This document shows positions 34,532-43,175 of a stretch of 64,000 nucleotides of DNA, piece after piece (positions within the stretch are counted from its first letter, which is position 1; each line of letters starts with the position of its first letter). Under the pieces are notes generated by a model that worked only from the letters and a program-made list of their open reading frames with translations, was not told where the DNA came from and ran no database searches. The stretch is from Humidesulfovibrio sp. GTDB lineage: Bacteria > Desulfobacterota > Desulfovibrionia > Desulfovibrionales > Desulfovibrionaceae. The stretch is taken from NCBI GenBank assembly GCA_031292175.1, contig JARLHQ010000006.1, positions 41,379 through 105,378 of the forward strand, given 5' to 3'. The position numbers and the translations under genes are program-made.

Positions 34532-34930
34532 ATGTCCAGACCTAGTGCTAACGGGGAAGCAGTGGTGGAGGTTCTGACCACGGTCCACCGTCGACGGTGG
34601 ACCGTGGTTGAGAAGTTGGAGCTGGTTCAGGAGTCGTTGCAGCCGGGGATGAACGTCTCGTACGTCGCCCGCAGGCACGGCCTTTCGCCCAGCTTATTGT
34701 TTCGCTGGAGGAAGCTCATGAGCGACGGAGGCAAGGTCGCCGTTCAAGCTGATGACCAGGTTGTCGGGGCCGGAGAAGTCCGGGCGCTCAAAAAGCGTAT
34801 ACGAGACCTGGAACGGATGCTGGGCAAAAAGACCATGGAAGTGGAGATCCTTCAAGAGGCCATAGAGATTGCGCGCGAAAAAAAACTGCTTTCGCGCACG
34901 CCATTGCCCTGGGAGGACGGTTCCCGATGA
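34532..34930 (+). CDS. IS3-family transposase OrfA (helix-turn-helix)
   Basis: This 132-residue DNA-binding part of the transposase has a helix-turn-helix near residues 25-60 (KLELVQESLQPGMNVSYVARRHGLSPSLLFRWRK) and a leucine-zipper-like coiled coil (LKKRIRDLERMLGKKTMEVEIL). It overlaps orfB by 4 bases (ATGA). The full transposase OrfAB would be made by -1 frameshifting upstream of the overlap. Confidence 0.93.
   Translation: MSRPSANGEAVVEVLTTVHRRRWTVVEKLELVQESLQPGMNVSYVARRHGLSPSLLFRWRKLMSDGGKVAVQADDQVVGAGEVRALKKRIRDLERMLGKKTMEVEILQEAIEIAREKKLLSRTPLPWEDGSR
34873..34897 (+). promoter_or_regulatory. Probable programmed -1 frameshift site in the IS element
   Basis: Eight consecutive A residues (34878-34885) lie near the end of orfA, in frame for slippage into orfB. 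They overlap the 5' arm of a perfect 8-bp hairpin (GCGCGAAA at 34873-34880 with TTTCGCGC at 34890-34897). IS3 elements commonly use an A-rich slip site; a hairpin that includes the slip site is less usual. Confidence 0.6.
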
Positions 34931-35769
34931 AGCGTATTGCCGAAGCTCTGACAGTTTCGCGCTCCAGGCTGGCGGAGCGGGCAAAAGAGTCTCAACAGGA
35001 GCGACCTACCCGCTACTCCAAAGCCGAGGACGAAGTGCTGTTGCCCCTGATTCGCGGCATCATCGACCACCGCCTGACCTACGGCTACCGCCGCGTTTGC
35101 GCCGTGCTGAACCGCCATTTGAAGCAAGAGGGCCATGCGGGCGTCAACCACAAGCGAGTGTACAGGATCATGCACCTTCATGGCCTGCTTTTGGCCAGAC
35201 ATAAGGGCTATCGGCCAGACCGCAGCCACGACGGCAAGGTTGTCACGCTTAAGAGCAACCTGCGCTGGTGCTCCGATGGCTTTGAAATTCACTGTGACAG
35301 CAGGGACGCAGTCCGGGTTGTCTTTGCCCTCGACTGCTGTGACCGCGAGGCCATGGGATTTGTTGCAACGACTGCGGGCATCAGCGGCCAGATGGTGCAG
35401 GATTTGATGCTGGAATGCGTGGAAAAGCGTTTCGGGGCGCTGAAGGCTCCTCATCCCGTCGAATGGCTCACGGACAACGGCTCATGCTACACGGCCAAGG
35501 AAACAGCAAAGTTCGCGTCCCTGCTTGGCCTGCTCCAGCGCTTCACGCCAGTGCGCAGCCCAAAAAGCAACGGCATGGCCGAATCCTTTGTAAAAACATT
35601 CAAGCGGGATTATGTATTTGTCCACGAACGTCGTGATGCGGCAACGGTTCTGGCTCAACTGCCCGGCTGGTTCGAGGATTACAACGAGAGGCATCCCCAC
35701 AAGGGGCTGCGGATGAAATCGCCCAGGGAATTCATCCGCTCATCAGCAACCGCAGGGTGTCCGATTTAA
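34927..35769 (+). CDS. IS3-family transposase OrfB (DDE integrase core)
   Basis: This 280-residue catalytic part has an HTH_21-like segment (IDHRLTYGYRRVCAVL) followed by the rve integrase fold. The DDE residues are recognisable in CDSRDAVRVVFALD, WLTDNGSCY and SPKSNGMAESFVKTFKRDY. The motif LRWCSDGFEI and LDCCDREAMGF closely follow IS2-type OrfB. It appears full length and intact, so the element may still be active. Confidence 0.95.
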   Translation: MKRIAEALTVSRSRLAERAKESQQERPTRYSKAEDEVLLPLIRGIIDHRLTYGYRRVCAVLNRHLKQEGHAGVNHKRVYRIMHLHGLLLARHKGYRPDRSHDGKVVTLKSNLRWCSDGFEIHCDSRDAVRVVFALDCCDREAMGFVATTAGISGQMVQDLMLECVEKRFGALKAPHPVEWLTDNGSCYTAKETAKFASLLGLLQRFTPVRSPKSNGMAESFVKTFKRDYVFVHERRDAATVLAQLPGWFEDYNERHPHKGLRMKSPREFIRSSATAGCPI

Positions 35770-35827
35770 CAGGGGCAACTCCACGCACACCGCCAGCGGC
35801 AAGGACAACTTTGCGCTGATCCGGTGA
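35770..35827 (+). pseudogene. Possible C-terminal coding remnant beside the IS element
   Basis: Immediately right of the IS end a frame reads NRGNSTHTASGKDNFALIR and then stops at 35825-35827. It looks like the C-terminal tail of a methyltransferase-type protein and could be the distal part of the gene broken on the left side. It is too short to prove. The rest of the gap up to 35985 contains no other frame of note. Confidence 0.3.
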
Positions 35828-35985
35828 CCTGTCAAACTTCCGTCCGGGGGATTGACTCTCGCCTCTTCGTGATGCGATACTTTTACGCATAAATACGTTA
35901 ATATTAATGCTGGCATGGGCGTTCCACACAATGGGATGCGACGCTCCAACCACGCATCCCGGGGAACCAGCGAGGACACTTGAAT

Positions 35986-37383
35986 ATGACTCGTCGAAGA
36001 ACCAGATATTTGTTGATTAATCCCGCCCGCAACTACATCCGGGGATGCGAACGCAAGGTCTGCACGCAACCGCTCGGCCTTAGCTACGTCGCGGCGGCCC
36101 TGCGCGCCGCCGGATACCAGGTGGCCATCCTCGACGCGACTGTGGAGGGCTACGACAACGAAAGCCCGGCCCGCAACGGCTTCATCCGTTATGGCCTGTC
36201 CCCAGAGGAAATCCGCAAACGCATCAAAGCCTACGCTCCGGACGTTGTCGGCGTGGGCGCGGTGCAGTCACTACAGCTGTACGAGGCCTATGAGGTCTTC
36301 GACATCGTGAAGGCGCTGGACCCGGAAATCGTCACCCTTTTCGGCGGGGCCCACGCCTCCGCCATGTATGAGAAAGAAGCCGCCCAGCCGAACATCGACT
36401 TCGTCGTGGTCGGCGAGGGTGAATTGACCATAGTGACCCTGGCAAAACGGCTTGAGGAAGGACCGGTGACGGGCGACGTGCCCGGCGTGGCTTACATGGA
36501 CGGCGACCGCCTGCGCAACGCTCCCGGCCAGCGGCTACGCAACCTCGATGAACTGCCCTTCCCGGCTTACGACCTGCTGCCTATGGATAAATACCACCTG
36601 CCAGGCGCCAGCCCCAGTTCCTTCTCCTCGGGCCGCGTGGCCATCATGCAGACCAGCCGAGGCTGTCCGCATAATTGCCGACACTGCCCGAAGAACGTTG
36701 TTTTCGGCCACACCTACCGCCGTAGGAGCATAAACCACGTCATCGCCGAGGTGTTGCACTTTGTGAACAGCTTCGACATCAACGAGATCCACATTGAGGA
36801 CAGCAACTTCACCATTGATCGCAAGCGGGTGCTGGACTTCTGCGCCCGCATCCAGGCACTCAAACTCGACCTGAAGTTCTCCCTGCCGCACGGCATCGAG
36901 GTGAACACCCTAGACCGCGAGCTGCTTCAGACCATGTTCGACACTGGCTTCAACGTCCTGCACCTGTCCATTGAGTCCGTGAACGACGCAGTGCTGAAGA
37001 CCCAGGACAAGTCACTCGTGCCGGACAAGATCCGCAATGTCATCGTCACGGCCAAGGATATCGGCTACCTCGTCACCGGCTACTTCATGCTGGGCTTCCC
37101 GGACGAGCGCATGAGCGACATGCGACAGACCGTGGACTTTGCCAAGGCCCTGCCCATCGACAAGGTCAACTTCTTCATCTACACGCCCTTGCCCGGCACC
37201 CCTATCTACGAGGAATGCCTGGCGTCCGGCCTGCTCAAGGAAGGGTTCGACATCACCCACCTGCGTTACGGCTGGGCCAACATCGACACTAAGCACTTCA
37301 CGCATCAGGATCTGCAGAACATGCGGCGCGACGCGTGGAAGGAAATAATGGCCGACCGGAAGAGCACCTGTGCCAAGGCGTAA
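35986..37383 (+). CDS. B12-binding-type radical SAM protein
   Basis: This 465-residue protein has an N-terminal cobalamin-binding-like Rossmann domain (LGLSYVAAALRAAGYQVAILDAT, GGAHASAMYEKEAAQPNIDFVVVGEGE) without a clear DxHxxG loop. The radical SAM domain has the cluster motif C-x3-C-x2-C in TSRGCPHNCRHCPKN, and a TIM-barrel segment with GFPDERMSDM follows. Such enzymes carry out methylation, rearrangement or other radical steps, and many sit in glycan or natural-product loci. The ATG at 35986 has GAGGA about 9 bases upstream. It begins a plus-strand run with the following epimerase and methyltransferase genes (gaps of 41 and 2 bases). Confidence 0.9.
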   Translation: MTRRRTRYLLINPARNYIRGCERKVCTQPLGLSYVAAALRAAGYQVAILDATVEGYDNESPARNGFIRYGLSPEEIRKRIKAYAPDVVGVGAVQSLQLYEAYEVFDIVKALDPEIVTLFGGAHASAMYEKEAAQPNIDFVVVGEGELTIVTLAKRLEEGPVTGDVPGVAYMDGDRLRNAPGQRLRNLDELPFPAYDLLPMDKYHLPGASPSSFSSGRVAIMQTSRGCPHNCRHCPKNVVFGHTYRRRSINHVIAEVLHFVNSFDINEIHIEDSNFTIDRKRVLDFCARIQALKLDLKFSLPHGIEVNTLDRELLQTMFDTGFNVLHLSIESVNDAVLKTQDKSLVPDKIRNVIVTAKDIGYLVTGYFMLGFPDERMSDMRQTVDFAKALPIDKVNFFIYTPLPGTPIYEECLASGLLKEGFDITHLRYGWANIDTKHFTHQDLQNMRRDAWKEIMADRKSTCAKA

Positions 37384-37424
37384 ACCCGCCCGCTCCATAC
37401 CACCTACGACCGAGAAACAATGCC

Positions 37425-38438
37425 ATGAACATCAAAGGATCTAAGATTCTGGTAACCGGCGGAGCCGGCTTCATCGGCTCCCACATTGTGGACTTCCTGC
37501 TGCGCCAGGGGGCCGCTGTCCGGATTCTCGACAATCTTTCCTTCGGCACCATGGAAAACCTCGTGGGGGTCAAGGACGACATCGAATTTATCCAAGGCGA
37601 CATCCTCGACCCCGAGACCGTGGCGAAGAGTGTCAAAGGCATGGATATCGTATCCCACCACGCCGCCCAGCTCGAAATCTTCGTCGCCGCGGAGGACCCG
37701 AGCTGGGACCTCAAGGTCAACACCATCGGCACGCTGAACGTGTTCGAGGCAGCCCGGCAGGCCGGTGTCGGCCGCGTGGTAAACGCCTCCTCCGCATGCG
37801 TTTACGGGCAGAAGGATGGTCTGACCACCGAGACCGACTCCCGCAAGCCCAATTGGGCCTATGGCGTGAGCAAGCTGGCTGCGGAGGAGTATGGTCGCAT
37901 CTACTCCGAGACCAAGGGGCTCGACGTGGTCAGCCTGCGCTACAGCATCGTCTACGGCGAGCGTGAATGGTTCCGGCGCGTGCTGCCGATCTTCCTCAAA
38001 CGCGCGTTGGACGGCAAGCCGCCCGTGGTCTTCGGCGACGGCAACCAGATCCGTGATTTTGTGCATGTCGAGGACGTGGTGCGAATGCACGACGCCTGCA
38101 TCACCGACGACCGCGCCGTGGGAGAGATGTTCAACGTCAGCACCGGCATCGGCGTTTCCGTGGTTGAGCTCGCACAGGCCGTGGCCAAGTTGTTCCTCGA
38201 CGATCCACAAATCATCCACGAACAAGTGGCCGAGGGCAAGCCCTCCGCACAGATTCCCGGCAAGCGCCGCAACGCCGCAGAGCTGAAGGCCATGCTGCTC
38301 GCGCCTGACAAGGCCAAGATTCTGCTCGACTGGGAGCCGAAGGTGCCGCTGGAGGAGGGCCTGCGACGCGAGTATGAGTGGGCCAAGGCGCATCCCCACC
38401 GCTGGGGAAAGATCCTCAACTCCAACTGGAACGTCTAG
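37425..38438 (+). CDS. NAD-dependent nucleotide-sugar epimerase/dehydratase (extended SDR)
   Basis: This 337-residue extended SDR has the NAD motif VTGGAGFIGSHIVDFLL, the substrate-side Ser/Thr in NASSACVYGQ, and the catalytic YGVSK. It resembles GalE/WbpP-like UDP-hexose epimerases and related dehydratases; the exact sugar cannot be read. The ATG at 37425 begins MNIKGSKILVTGG, matching the family N-terminus. Its stop is only 2 bases before the following methyltransferase start, so the two are translated together. Confidence 0.9.
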   Translation: MNIKGSKILVTGGAGFIGSHIVDFLLRQGAAVRILDNLSFGTMENLVGVKDDIEFIQGDILDPETVAKSVKGMDIVSHHAAQLEIFVAAEDPSWDLKVNTIGTLNVFEAARQAGVGRVVNASSACVYGQKDGLTTETDSRKPNWAYGVSKLAAEEYGRIYSETKGLDVVSLRYSIVYGEREWFRRVLPIFLKRALDGKPPVVFGDGNQIRDFVHVEDVVRMHDACITDDRAVGEMFNVSTGIGVSVVELAQAVAKLFLDDPQIIHEQVAEGKPSAQIPGKRRNAAELKAMLLAPDKAKILLDWEPKVPLEEGLRREYEWAKAHPHRWGKILNSNWNV

Positions 38439-38440
38439 CC

Positions 38441-39190
38441 ATGTCGCAAGAGACCAGAAAAGTCCTCGACTCCTCGGCCGAGGCCTACAAAGACAAGACC
38501 ATCGCCAACTGGGAGAACCTTTACAGGCAGAAGATCCGCCGCCTGTTCGAGGTCTTCGTCTCCTTCTTCCCGCAGAGGCAGGTTCTGCGCGCGCTGGAGC
38601 TTGGACTGGCCGACGGCGAGATGACGCAACACATCCTGCGCTATTTCTCCCACGCCACCCTGGTGGACGGGGCCAAGGCCCATGTGGACGAAACCGGCGA
38701 ACGGGCGCGCGGGCTTGGACTTCAGAACTTCACTGGCGTCCACGCCCTGTTCGAGGAGTTCACGCCCGACGAGGTATTCGATGTCATCTTCATGGCCCAT
38801 GTGTTGGAACACATGGATGATGCCATCGGGCTGCTGCGCCGCGCAACGGAGTGGCTCGCCCCCGATGGCATCATGTGCCTGGCCGTGCCCAACAGCAACT
38901 CGCTGCACCGGCACGTGGGCGTGCAGATGGGCATGCTTAAGCGCTGCGACAGCCTGCATGAACAGGATCTGCGCGTGGGACACAAGCGTGTTTACAGCCC
39001 GGAACTCTTCAGGGGGCATGTACGCGAGGCGGGGCTGCGCGAGGTCAAATACGGTGGCCTCATGGTGAAGCCGCTATCGAACCGCCAAGTAGAGGCCCAG
39101 TGGTCCGAGGAGCTCATCAACGCCTTCTTCGGAATCTCCGATATCTTTCCAGACATCTGCTCCGAGATATACATCATCGCAGGCAGGTAG
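38441..39190 (+). CDS. Class I SAM-dependent methyltransferase
   Basis: This 249-residue methyltransferase has motif I ALELGLADGEMTQHIL, a post-I acidic VDGAKAHVDE, and FDVIFMAHVLEHMDD (Methyltransf_11/23-like). Its substrate is unknown; its position after a sugar epimerase suggests O- or N-methylation of a sugar or a chain end. It is the last gene of a plus-strand unit, and a GC hairpin at 39222-39240 follows before the convergent ATP-grasp gene. Confidence 0.9.
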   Translation: MSQETRKVLDSSAEAYKDKTIANWENLYRQKIRRLFEVFVSFFPQRQVLRALELGLADGEMTQHILRYFSHATLVDGAKAHVDETGERARGLGLQNFTGVHALFEEFTPDEVFDVIFMAHVLEHMDDAIGLLRRATEWLAPDGIMCLAVPNSNSLHRHVGVQMGMLKRCDSLHEQDLRVGHKRVYSPELFRGHVREAGLREVKYGGLMVKPLSNRQVEAQWSEELINAFFGISDIFPDICSEIYIIAGR

Positions 39191-39221
39191 CGGTGTGCGC
39201 GGCCAAGCGGCTGCCCCCCAT

Positions 39222-39240
39222 CCCGGGGCTATCCCCCGGG
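39222..39240. terminator. Possible convergent hairpin terminator
   Basis: A perfect 7-bp stem CCCGGGG/CCCCGGG with a 5-base loop lies in the 71-base gap between two convergent genes. No T-tract follows on either strand, so if it ends transcription it is not a canonical rho-independent site. Confidence 0.3.
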
Positions 39241-39261
39241 CAGGCAGGACGTTAACTGCCC

Positions 39262-40233
39262 CTAACCCTTCTCCGTGAAGACCTCATCAAGATAGCGAAG
39301 CATGTAGACGCCGGGCCGGACCTTGTCCACGGGCGCTACCCCCAGGCCCAGGCCGAGCCGCACCATCATTTCCGGGATGTTCGCACCAGCGCGGACGGTG
39401 AGGGGAAGCCCCCCGGCCGCCAGCCGAGGATTAATCTCGATGATGCTGATGCCGCCCTCCTCGTCCTCGATGCACTGCACGTTGCACGGTCCCTCGTAAT
39501 CGAGGTCATCCAGCAGACGGCGCACTTCAGCTTCCAGCGCGGGATGGTCCACCGTGAGGCCCACCATGCTTTTGCCGTCCTTCACCAAGACGCGGACGCG
39601 CGGCGCGCAGGCGTAGATGCAGCCGGCATGGCGCAGGCAGTCCACGGTGTATTCGCGCCCCGGGCAGTACTCCTGCACGATGGGGTCCTTCACCTTGCGC
39701 AGCAAGTAGTACAGATCCTCCTTGTCATCGACCTTGCAGGCGTTCTTGGAGGAACTGCTGCTGCGCGGTTTGAGGAACAGGGGGAAACGGGCGTCCGTGG
39801 GCAGCGGAAGCGGCAGTGTGCGCGGATGGCGGTAGCCCTTGGCAGCAAGGTAGTCGCCGAACAGCAGCTTATCCGCGCACAGTTCCGCCACCTCCGGGTC
39901 CGGAACAAGCAGGCGCAGGCCAGCCGAGCGGAAGGCCCTGGCATTGCGGGCGAAGAACACCGTCTCCGAGGAATGCAATGGGAAGATAAACTCCGCGCCC
40001 TCGCGTCGGGCCAGATCGAGCAGGCGCTCCAAGTACTCCGGGGTTCCGGCCTGAGGCACAGTCTCGCCCTTGTCGGCCAGGTAGAGGCCGACGGCAAGGG
40101 GGTTCTTGTCCACGGCGACGAGCCGGCAGGAGAGGCTCCGCGCCTGGCGCAGGGCGCTCATGACGTTGACCGCGGTGGCTACGCCCGCGCTCGTCAGCAG
40201 CACGCAGACCTTTCTGGCTGAGGCGTCGGCCAT
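39262..40233 (-). CDS. ATP-grasp family ligase
   Basis: This 323-residue protein has a carbamoyl-phosphate-synthase-like ATP-grasp fold. A PreATP-grasp Rossmann domain comes first (VCVLLTSAGVATAVNVMSAL). The ATP-binding lysine is in LFLKPRSSSSSKN, and the Mg-binding IIEINPRLAAGGLPL follows. The family joins a carboxylate to an amine or thiol through an acyl phosphate. Within a locus with amino-sugar and amidation genes, attaching an amino acid to an amino sugar is a plausible but unproven role. The ATG at 40233 has GGAG 6 bases upstream and lies 2 bases after the stop of the oxidoreductase gene. Confidence 0.87.
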   Translation of the reverse strand: MADASARKVCVLLTSAGVATAVNVMSALRQARSLSCRLVAVDKNPLAVGLYLADKGETVPQAGTPEYLERLLDLARREGAEFIFPLHSSETVFFARNARAFRSAGLRLLVPDPEVAELCADKLLFGDYLAAKGYRHPRTLPLPLPTDARFPLFLKPRSSSSSKNACKVDDKEDLYYLLRKVKDPIVQEYCPGREYTVDCLRHAGCIYACAPRVRVLVKDGKSMVGLTVDHPALEAEVRRLLDDLDYEGPCNVQCIEDEEGGISIIEINPRLAAGGLPLTVRAGANIPEMMVRLGLGLGVAPVDKVRPGVYMLRYLDEVFTEKG

Positions 40234-40235
40234 GA

Positions 40236-41246
40236 TCATCTCCTCGCGTCGTCGAGCTGGCGCTGGGCCTGGTCCATGACCTCGACCACGGCGAGGCCGT
40301 TCTCACCGTCCGCCTTGGGAACGCGGCCTTCCAAGATGCAGCGCACGAACTCCGTGCACTCGACGAAAAGCGGCTCGTTGAACTTGATCTTGGGGATGAT
40401 GATATCACCCTCGCGCTGCTGCAGCTGGAAGTCGCCAAAGCTCTCCGCACTCGGAAGATCCCGGGGGATTGCGTTCCTGTCCACGCCCTTGTCGTAAATG
40501 GTGATCTTGGCGTCCATGGACACGTCGTCATAGACGAGCATGCGTTTGCTGCCGACCACCACAATGCGCCGTGTCTTATTCGGGTCGAGCCAGCTCACAT
40601 GCACGTGCGCGGCCTGCCCGCCAGGGTAGTCGAGGTCCATGAACACCACATCCTCAAGGTGCGGCTGCAGGAAACACTTGCCCTTGGCGGTTACGCGCTC
40701 AGGCTTGGCGTCCAGCCAGAAATTGCAGATGGAGATGTCGTGCGGGGCCAGGTTCCACAAGGCGTTCACGTCCTGCCGCACACGACCCAGGCTCAGGCGC
40801 TGGGTGGTGATATAATAGATCTCGCCAAGGTCGCCTGCGTCGATGTACTCTTTCACCTTCAACACTGCGGCGTTGTAAAGAAACACGTGCCCAACCATGA
40901 GGATGAGCTTCTTCTCCCGCGCAAGGTCCACCAGTTCGCGGCCGTCGCGCGCGTTCAGGGCCAGAGGCTTCTCCACCAGCACATGCTTGCCGCTGTTCAG
41001 CAGGAGCTTGGTGAACTCATAGTGGGTGGCGGCGGGGGTGGCCAGCACCACGGCGTCGATGGACGGGTCGGCGGCGAAGGACTGGAGGTCGCCGCCGGTT
41101 TGGAGTTGGGGAAACATGCCCCGCACCTTGGCAAGCTGCTTCTCGTCCGGGTCGCCGACCTGGAAGCTCGTGACTTCAGGCACTCTCAAAAAATTTCGGA
41201 TCAGGTTCGGCCCCCAGTAACCGGCCCCTAGCTGGGCAATGCGCAT
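40236..41246 (-). CDS. Gfo/Idh/MocA-family oxidoreductase
   Basis: This 336-residue NAD(P)-dependent sugar dehydrogenase has a Rossmann start IAQLGAGYWGPNLIRNF and the family signature EKPLALN with the catalytic lysine; the second domain contains the NLAPHDISI histidine region. Similar enzymes (WbpB/WlbA) oxidise C3 of UDP-N-acetylglucosaminuronate ahead of a DegT transaminase, and such a transaminase is present at 28.5 kb. The ATG at 41246 lies 19 bases inside the upstream asnB gene. Confidence 0.9.
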   Translation of the reverse strand: MRIAQLGAGYWGPNLIRNFLRVPEVTSFQVGDPDEKQLAKVRGMFPQLQTGGDLQSFAADPSIDAVVLATPAATHYEFTKLLLNSGKHVLVEKPLALNARDGRELVDLAREKKLILMVGHVFLYNAAVLKVKEYIDAGDLGEIYYITTQRLSLGRVRQDVNALWNLAPHDISICNFWLDAKPERVTAKGKCFLQPHLEDVVFMDLDYPGGQAAHVHVSWLDPNKTRRIVVVGSKRMLVYDDVSMDAKITIYDKGVDRNAIPRDLPSAESFGDFQLQQREGDIIIPKIKFNEPLFVECTEFVRCILEGRVPKADGENGLAVVEVMDQAQRQLDDARR

Positions 41247-43150
41247 CTCTTTTTCTCCTTGAAGATGTCGATGAGCCGGGCGGCCTGGATGAAGGGCCAA
41301 AATCTCCGCACGCCTCCGAGGTCGCCTCTTTCGAACGCCAGCTCGATTTCCCCGCGTAGCCGCGGACCGTCCCAGATGACCGATGAGAGAAACGTAGTTC
41401 CCGAACATATGTCAAGCACCATATCGCGCATCCGTGGATGGCCGAAATGATCGTTCGGACTAGAGAACCCGAGCTTAACGGTGCGCTTGGCGATGGATTG
41501 CGGCAGCACGCCGCGCAGGGCCTCGCGCAGGATCAGCTTGGAGAATCCGCAGCCGAGTTTGTAGGACGAAGGCAGTGCGAAGCACAGGCAGACCAGCCGC
41601 CAGTCCAGGAACGGGGCGCGGATCTCAACCCCGTGCGCCATGGACACCCGGTCAAAATTGCGCAGAATGGTGGGCAGCACGGTGCAGTGGAAGTCGTTGT
41701 AGAGCTGACGGTTCACGTTATCAAAATGTTCCGGCAAGGGGCCTTCGCCGAGAGCGGCCGGGTGCGCTGGCTGCAGTGGCGGCACCTTGAGGTAGGGCTG
41801 CTTGGCGGCAAGGCGCACCCGCACCTCCCGGATGCGTCTGCCCCTGCGCAGGGCCTTGAGGCCCTCCCACACGCCGGGCAGACCGGGATTGAGCCCCGGG
41901 GCGTAGAGCCCACGCCAGACGCGCCGCAGATCGAAATAGCGCGCCACGCCTGCGGGTGTGGCCGAGAGGTCTTCCATGCCCACTTCCGGGTAGTTGTGGT
42001 ATCCGGCAAGCAGTTCGTCCCCGCCGTGGCCGTCCAGTGAGACCACCACCCCGCTCTGTCGCATGGCGCGGTACAGCACCCATCCGTGGCCGACGAAGTC
42101 AAAGATCTCCTCGAAGCTAAAGATGATCTCGTCAAGCTGCGCGAGCGAGTCGGCCGGATTCATGGTGAGCACAAGCGGTTCGGCATCGGCCTTGGAAGCC
42201 GCCGCCAGCGCGTACTCGCGTTCGTCTTGCACCGTGCCGGGGAAATCCCCCACGAAGGCTTTGCGCCACTGCGCCGCCTGCCGGGTGCCCCCCCCAGCCG
42301 AGGCCATCTCCGCCATGGCGCAGATAACAGAGCTGGAGTCGAGCCCGCCGCTCAGGGCAGTGCCGATTGGCACATCACTGCGCATGCGCAAGCGGCAGGC
42401 GTCAAAGAAAAGCTCGCGAAAGTCTCGCGCGGCTCGGGCGAAGCTGCCCGGCTCCTCCGGCAAGTGGTCTAGAGTGTTCCACCAACGCGTTGGTTGGGGA
42501 GCGCTCCCCTCGCGCAATGTCATGCAATGCCCTGGAGGAAGGCGGCGCACTCCGGCGAAGACGCAGTCTCCGCCGCCCTCCAACTGCACGGCGTTGCACA
42601 GTACTTGCGCCACTGCCCCTTCGTCGAAACGCGGCTCGAATTCCTCAAGCGCCAGGAAAGCCTTCATCTCCGAGGCAAAGGCGAAGCCTTCCGCGAGGGG
42701 CAGGTAGTGCAGCGGTTTCACTCCAAAACGGTCGCGTGAGAGGAAGAGAGTACGTTCCTCTGCATCCCAGATGGCGAAGGCCCACATGCCGTTGAGCTTG
42801 AGTTGGCAGGCCTCGCCCCATTGAGCGAAGGCGGCCAGGAGCACCTCGGTGTCGGACTCGGTTCGGAACTGCGCCCCCCGGCCGGAGAGCTCCCGACGTA
42901 ACTCCATGAAATTGTAAATCTCGCCATTGAAGACGATCCAGTATCGGCCTGAGACATCGCACATGGGCTGCGCCCCTGCGTCGCTCACGTCGAGGATGGC
43001 CAAACGCCGGTGGCCCAGGCCAAGCCCGCTCTTGACGCACACCCCCTCGCCGTCCGGGCCGCGGTGGGCGATGAGCCCGCACATGGCGCGCACTTCGGCC
43101 TCGCGGACAGTTGCGCCTAGCCAGCGCCAGACTCCGGCTATGCCGCACAT
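41228..43150 (-). CDS. asnB: Glutamine-hydrolysing asparagine synthase-like amidotransferase (copy A)
   Basis: This 640-residue enzyme has an N-terminal class II glutaminase with nucleophile Cys2 (MCGIAG), GPDGEG and NGEIYNF, and a C-terminal AMP-forming synthetase with the PP-loop ALSGGLDSSSV and the SLDGHGGDELLAGYH motif. All key residues seem present. In polysaccharide loci such proteins amidate carboxyl groups of hexuronic acids rather than making free asparagine; that role here is inferred. It lies 25 bases downstream of a CgeB-like glycosyltransferase and overlaps the Gfo/Idh/MocA gene. A second copy with the same partner type lies at 46.0-48.0 kb. Confidence 0.93.
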   Translation of the reverse strand: MCGIAGVWRWLGATVREAEVRAMCGLIAHRGPDGEGVCVKSGLGLGHRRLAILDVSDAGAQPMCDVSGRYWIVFNGEIYNFMELRRELSGRGAQFRTESDTEVLLAAFAQWGEACQLKLNGMWAFAIWDAEERTLFLSRDRFGVKPLHYLPLAEGFAFASEMKAFLALEEFEPRFDEGAVAQVLCNAVQLEGGGDCVFAGVRRLPPGHCMTLREGSAPQPTRWWNTLDHLPEEPGSFARAARDFRELFFDACRLRMRSDVPIGTALSGGLDSSSVICAMAEMASAGGGTRQAAQWRKAFVGDFPGTVQDEREYALAAASKADAEPLVLTMNPADSLAQLDEIIFSFEEIFDFVGHGWVLYRAMRQSGVVVSLDGHGGDELLAGYHNYPEVGMEDLSATPAGVARYFDLRRVWRGLYAPGLNPGLPGVWEGLKALRRGRRIREVRVRLAAKQPYLKVPPLQPAHPAALGEGPLPEHFDNVNRQLYNDFHCTVLPTILRNFDRVSMAHGVEIRAPFLDWRLVCLCFALPSSYKLGCGFSKLILREALRGVLPQSIAKRTVKLGFSSPNDHFGHPRMRDMVLDICSGTTFLSSVIWDGPRLRGEIELAFERGDLGGVRRFWPFIQAARLIDIFKEKKRCALPS

Positions 43151-43175
43151 GCCTTCAGCTCCTCTGTGCCCGGGC

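Larger units (their letters stand above)
34488..35769 (+). mobile_element. IS3-family insertion sequence, IS2-like group
   Basis: This element is about 1.28 kb with two overlapping transposase frames. The ends form imperfect inverted repeats: left TTGGACCGGACACCCCGC from 34488 and right (minus strand) TTAAATCGGACACCCTGC from 35769, sharing CGGACACCC(C/T)GC. The orfB stop codon lies inside the right end, as is common for this family. I see no target-site duplication (left flank ends CGT, right flank starts CAG), so one flank may have been deleted. It sits between methyltransferase-like remnants. Confidence 0.88.
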
